Assembly (NCBI GenBank): GCA_950022655.1
Contig: OX465583.1
Location: 35,243,360-35,307,359, forward strand
Source: Alentia gelatinosa
Lineage: Eukaryota; Annelida; Polychaeta; Phyllodocida; Polynoidae
Direction: 5' to 3'
DNA length: 64,000 nucleotides
Under the pieces are notes generated by a model. The model had not been told where the DNA came from, did no database searches, and saw nothing but the letters and a program-made list of their open reading frames with translations. The stretch's first letter is position 1, and the number at the start of each line of letters is the position of its first letter. Both the position numbers and the translations under genes were made by a program. Below, piece by piece: positions 60,243 to 64,000 of the stretch.

Positions 60243-60423
60243 TGCGCATGTGCGTCAATGTGACGTCAGACACAGCGCATGTGCTCTTGCTCCGATCCCG
60301 TGGTCTCGCGCGTCGCTCTGACAACAACGCCACCTCTTTCCCGAGTATTCCCGAGCACCTCCGAACAGCTCCGAGTTGCTCTCCAGTCGTGCTAGATAGG
60401 CTGATTAGCGTTGCCATGGTAAC
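60243..60423. promoter_or_regulatory. promoter-like block: NRF1-like, CRE, 10-bp tandem GAGC variants, X-box
   Basis: The order is TGCGCATGTGCG (60243-60254) and GCGCATGTGC (60275-60284), both NRF1-like; TGACGTCA (60261-60268), a full CRE; a CpG-rich segment; four 10-bp units CCGAGTATTC, CCGAGCACCT, CCGAACAGCT, CCGAGTTGCT (60341-60380); and GTTGCCATGGTAAC (60410-60423), a full X-box. This combination is typical of metazoan CpG-type promoters. Which strand and gene it serves is not visible. Confidence 0.45.
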
Positions 60424-60764
60424 CATATTAAGGTTACTGTCATCATTAAATGTGCACTGATCACATCCTCTAACCGTGTTAGGCCCTCAATAGGCTGGCG
60501 AGGCGTCCCCTTAGGCCCGTCTTGCCTATCGGAAATTTCTAATTCCCATTGTATTAAGGCACAAAGGCGACTAGGGGCGTTGGCGCGGCTCGTCCTAATT
60601 GCTCATTGTTATGATCAACTTTTGATAATGTCCGTCGTGAATTTGCATTAGCACCAGATGTAAAACATCCAGGCCGATTACGGCACTGCGAGCGGACACA
60701 GAAATCGAAGGTGTGTGTGAGTGAGTGCGCGTGTGTGAGCGGGGAGTTGGTTGGCTTGGCTTTT

Positions 60765-61340
60765 TAGGCCTTTTTAGGCACGTTCAATAATGTGCTTCTG
60801 TTCGGCCTTACTGATGTTACCCAACGTTATCTATATTTTCCTCTGTGTGTGTGTTGGGGGGGGGGGGGGCTGGAGCGGGTTTTTTGCCGTCCTTTTTCAT
60901 TCAAGTTCAATATGGGGGTTCTGTCTGGCCTAACTTATGTTACTTAAAGTTAACTATATATTTGTCCTTGAGTGTGTACGAGTTTGTGGGTTGGGAGTTG
61001 GAGGGCAGCTTCTTTTTAGGCCCTTTGGGCTGTTTTGGGCCGTTCAATAACATGGTTCTGTCTGGGCTTACTAATGTTACCCAAAGTTATCTATATTTTT
61101 TATGGTGTGTGCGTAATGGAATTGGGGCGATTTTTTTTATTTTTCCTTTTTAGGCGTGTCCAATAACAAGCATTACTAATGTTACCTAACATTATCGATA
61201 TTTCCTTTCTTGTGTGAATGTGAAAAGTCGGTGGGCTATGAATTGACATTCTAGCCCTTTTTAGGCGCGTTCAATAACGAACTCTGACCATCCTTACTCA
61301 TGCTACTCATGTTACCTAACGTTAACTATATTTCCTACAT
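60765..61340. repeat. satellite-like tandem array, five diverged units of 111-138 bp
   Basis: Each unit contains TTTTTAGGC(N)CGTTCAATAA, then about 25 bp later ACTNATGTTACCYAA and CGTTATCTATATTT, then a TGTGTG-like segment. CGTTCAATAA-type cores are at about 60781, 60903, 61041, 61157 and 61268. A G run of about 15 at 60854-60868 lies between units one and two. Confidence 0.8.
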
Positions 61341-61344
61341 GATC

Positions 61345-62680
61345 TCGAAGCTGACGCATATAATGACTTAGCACGTTGAAGGGGGATTATTACCACACGG
61401 AATGCGATGACTCTAAGCCGATCCCATGCGAAGATATTGCAGCCTCTAATTACGCGGCTCTGACGTTGATTATCTATTGATCTCATCGTAACCGATGTAA
61501 TAATCTGTTGTAACCTGAGTTGGACACGTCTGCGTTTTGGTCATCTCGTATGATATTTCTTTGGCCTCTGTTCAATGTCACAGGATGGAGTATTTTCGTT
61601 AAGGTAGCAGGGCAATTTGCCGCTGTCTATCCTGTTAGTCATCTATCGATGTGTAAAACGAGGTGTACGTGTACGACCGTATTTCTTCCAAGCGAGGCGT
61701 TTCCAGGATTTCAACGGAACGAAAAGATTACAAACAATTGTCATCTATCGGTCCATCCGTCTCTCCTCCTTTTCCCTCACAACATCCACTATCTTTATTG
61801 TAATTCCAATGGGAGCTGGTTTACCTATTTGTTATTCATAGACTATAGTTTATAGGGGATACAAGCCAACGAAAGCTTTATCCACCCAAAGGTATGGTCT
61901 ATAACATGTACAGTGTACTAAAAAGGAAATTTAGTTGTAAGATAATATGACTGGTATTTATTACGATCCAATAGTTCCTCTGCTTTGTATCTAAAGGTAT
62001 TCGTGCATGACAACCCAGTGATATTAGTCATTTCACGCTTATATCATTGATTTAGAGCCAGAATATGACATCTCTCGGATAGGGTCAACGATAAAATTGA
62101 ATGCTGAACTGCCTTGCATGAGAGCCACATGCATGTCCCATGTATATAGATTTTCATGCCTTTAAAAGGTATCCAATACTGCAATGCTTCCAACTATTGT
62201 GGAGTCATCCTATTAGTATCACCTATAATGGCAGTGTCAACCAAGTATTGGAATGTGAGATAGATGATATAATTTGTCAAGGTCAGGGAGGGTCTTGAAA
62301 TAAATCTCCTACACCAGTTTGCCATCATCCCCCCTCCATCACCCCTTAGCTTTTATCACGGCAACAGGCATCTAGGAGACATCTCGTGCCCAGAATTAAT
62401 TGCGTCACGCGATTTCATTTCAGGGAACACGAAAGTGTGTCTTGAAAGTCGTGTGAAATTGAAGCTAGAGCTACTTGTTTACCTAGAGGTCTGGCGCATG
62501 TGTTCATACTGTATGTATGCGATCGTCTTCTCACAGACACTTTGTTCTAAGACAATCACGTTGTCATACAAGATCAGTGAAGCCCAGAAGTACCATAGGT
62601 GCTTTTTGCTCTAATTGCTAGACAATAATGCAATATTATTTGAAACAGTGCTAATATAATTAGAAAATATATACATGCAC
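61345..62680. other. stretch without a supported gene
   Basis: No supported gene. A frame at 61520-61855 lacks recognisable motifs. Confidence 0.5.
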
Positions 62681-62682
62681 AG

Positions 62683-62932
62683 GGCGGGTAGCTATTGTAT
62701 TATGGAAGCAGCCATCTTGCCCTAGATGCCAAACATAACACCAGATGGTGGGTGCAGTTATAAATGGATTCTTTCCAGCCTGCCATTTAGTGGTTTTAGC
62801 CTCATCTCCCGATTACCAATGGCTAATAACAATTAATAACAGCAATTGTCTCACGACTACAGTGGCGCTATCTTCCTATTTCCTGGCAGAATGATGGCGG
62901 AACTATCAATCACTCTATGCCCTCTGTGAGGA
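62683..62932. repeat. copy 1 of a diverged 250-bp direct repeat
   Basis: It starts near GTAGCTATTGTATTATGG and continues with GCAGCCATCTTG, CCGATTACCAATGG and CGACTACAGTGGCGCTATCTT. It corresponds to 63343-63595 with an offset of 660-667 bp and many substitutions. It may be one of two inserted copies of the same old transposon. Confidence 0.75.
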
Positions 62933-63034
62933 TGGCATAATGGTTTTCTGGCATTAATGAAGTCTACATTACAGTGAAAACAAACCTATGGGATGGGATA
63001 GCAGGATGGCACTATAATACACTGCCCTGAGTGG

Positions 63035-63100
63035 GAATTGAGCCCATTCGGCCCATATTTTAACGACCATGACACCTCGCAGTCCGGACATTATTTGTTC
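63035..63100 (-). other. weak tRNA-like B-box remnant
   Basis: On the minus strand GGGCTCAATTCCC (complement of about 63038-63050) resembles a degraded B box in a T-arm-like setting, followed by ACTCAGGGCAGTG. This is a possible SINE relic between the two 250-bp repeat copies. Confidence 0.2.
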
Positions 63101-63342
63101 TTTGGTCTTGCTGAGTTCCTGCCTGATCCTCTGATCCTTGGGATTCCGCCATGGCCGCTAAGGGTTTCAACATGAGACCCGCATCAGGCTTCTCTAAGTA
63201 TCCCTGGCTGGTAGCCGCCTGGTACCCTGACCACGGTATTGATTTTTTGTCACTCAGGGTTTATTTTTCTGCACTCCTACCACGGCCGTATAAAAGGGGA
63301 GTATTTCTATTTTTGTGCTCACTGATGAATCCACGTATTTGG

Positions 63343-63595
63343 GGCAAATAGCTATTGTGTTATAGAGGCGGCCATATTGATCCGACGTCATACAGAACAC
63401 CAGGAGGCTGTTCCAGTTATCTATGGAAGTTTTAGATTTTTTCGGTTTGCCATATAGAGAGTTTATCCTCGTCCCTCGATTATCATTGGATTATAAGAAT
63501 TGGTAGCATGGGTTGTACCCCGACTACAATGCCGCTATCTTGCAATTTACTGACGGATGATGGTGCAACTAAAATCACAATGTGCCTGATATAAT
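63343..63595. repeat. copy 2 of a diverged 250-bp direct repeat
   Basis: The shared words with copy 1 are ATAGCTATTGTGTTAT, GGCGGCCAT, CGATTATCATTGG and CGACTACAATGCCGCTATCTT. The distance and direction argue for direct duplication or two insertions of one repeat family. Confidence 0.75.
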
Positions 63596-63776
63596 GTTCA
63601 TCAACCTCCTCTAACATTGTCCTTACTGCTATACATGTATAATACTGGACATTGCTACGAGGTAAAACACAACAAAAATGATAACCCATCTCCTCTATAG
63701 ACAGTCCCATATGTATACAACCCTGAATTCCTCCATGCTATGATACACCAGGATATGCCGACACAGTTCCCGCCAC

Positions 63777-63794
63777 TCCCCCCCCCCCCCCCCG
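63777..63794. repeat. poly-C run
   Basis: About 17 consecutive C residues. The assembly may be unreliable here. Confidence 0.85.
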
Positions 63795-64000
63795 ATCAAT
63801 GGTATATAGCCCCATTCACACGCCCCATCGGTCACGGTGGCTTCCGTCACCGGGTACAACCCACTTCCCACGACCATCGACGCGTCTCAGAACAAATTCC
63901 TGCAGCCTCTCTGCGCCTCCTCCACGGTCTCTATTCCTCCAGTGCATCACACTCCCACCCCGCTCCAACCACCAGACGGCGCACTACTTCGTGCGGGCAC

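Overview
This window reads as nuclear DNA of an animal, not of a bacterium or virus. It is mostly AT-rich, non-coding and full of simple repeats, transposon remnants and diverged short repeats. It has no dense gene array, and the only long intact reading frames belong to one retrotransposon. A tRNA-derived SINE at 16347-16666, with a tail of the type I associate with molluscan SINEs, makes a mollusc or other lophotrochozoan the best guess. That guess is weak, because I could not search a database.

The clearest object is a complete tyrosine-recombinase retrotransposon of the DIRS order, Ngaro-like, at 32706-37637. It has split direct repeats in the order A1 - ORFs - B1 - A2 - B2, a 1090-codon gag-like/zinc-knuckle/reverse transcriptase/RNase H-like frame, and an overlapping 321-codon tyrosine recombinase. 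The A pair (143 bp) and the B pair (197 bp) are identical as I read them, so the insertion looks young. Its GC-rich coding DNA contrasts sharply with its surroundings. The RNase H-like region seems to lack expected catalytic acids.

Region by region. 1-11.9 kb: intergenic or intronic DNA with polypurine tracts, a hairpin and a 10-bp-period minisatellite. 11.9-13.1 kb: a probable signal-peptide first coding exon on the minus strand next to a CpG-rich, promoter-like block. 16.3-17.5 kb: the SINE, then a second CpG-rich promoter-like block. 21-32 kb: SINE-like remnants, G-quadruplex tracts, two terminal-inverted-repeat elements (24269-24876 and 31507-32034), a possible internal exon and a small signal-peptide reading frame. 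32.7-37.6 kb: the Ngaro-like element. 37.9-42.5 kb: a repeat block with a nested CpG-rich tandem array, two long GT-rich minisatellites and a cluster of X-box (RFX-type) motifs. 42.5-64 kb: sparse DNA with a possible copia gag relic, three long (TA)n tracts, a TTAA-flanked piggyBac-like MITE, another MITE at 59598-59884, a promoter-like block with NRF1-, CRE- and X-box-like sites at 60243-60423, a satellite of about 120 bp period, and a diverged 250-bp duplication.

Apart from the retroelement, the most unusual signal is an interrupted palindrome, GAGCNGCTC. It occurs at least twelve times, preferentially in the CpG-rich promoter-like blocks and sometimes as tandem variants with exact 10-bp spacing. 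Host gene calls here are single-exon fragments inferred from splice-site and reading-frame logic and should be read as candidates.
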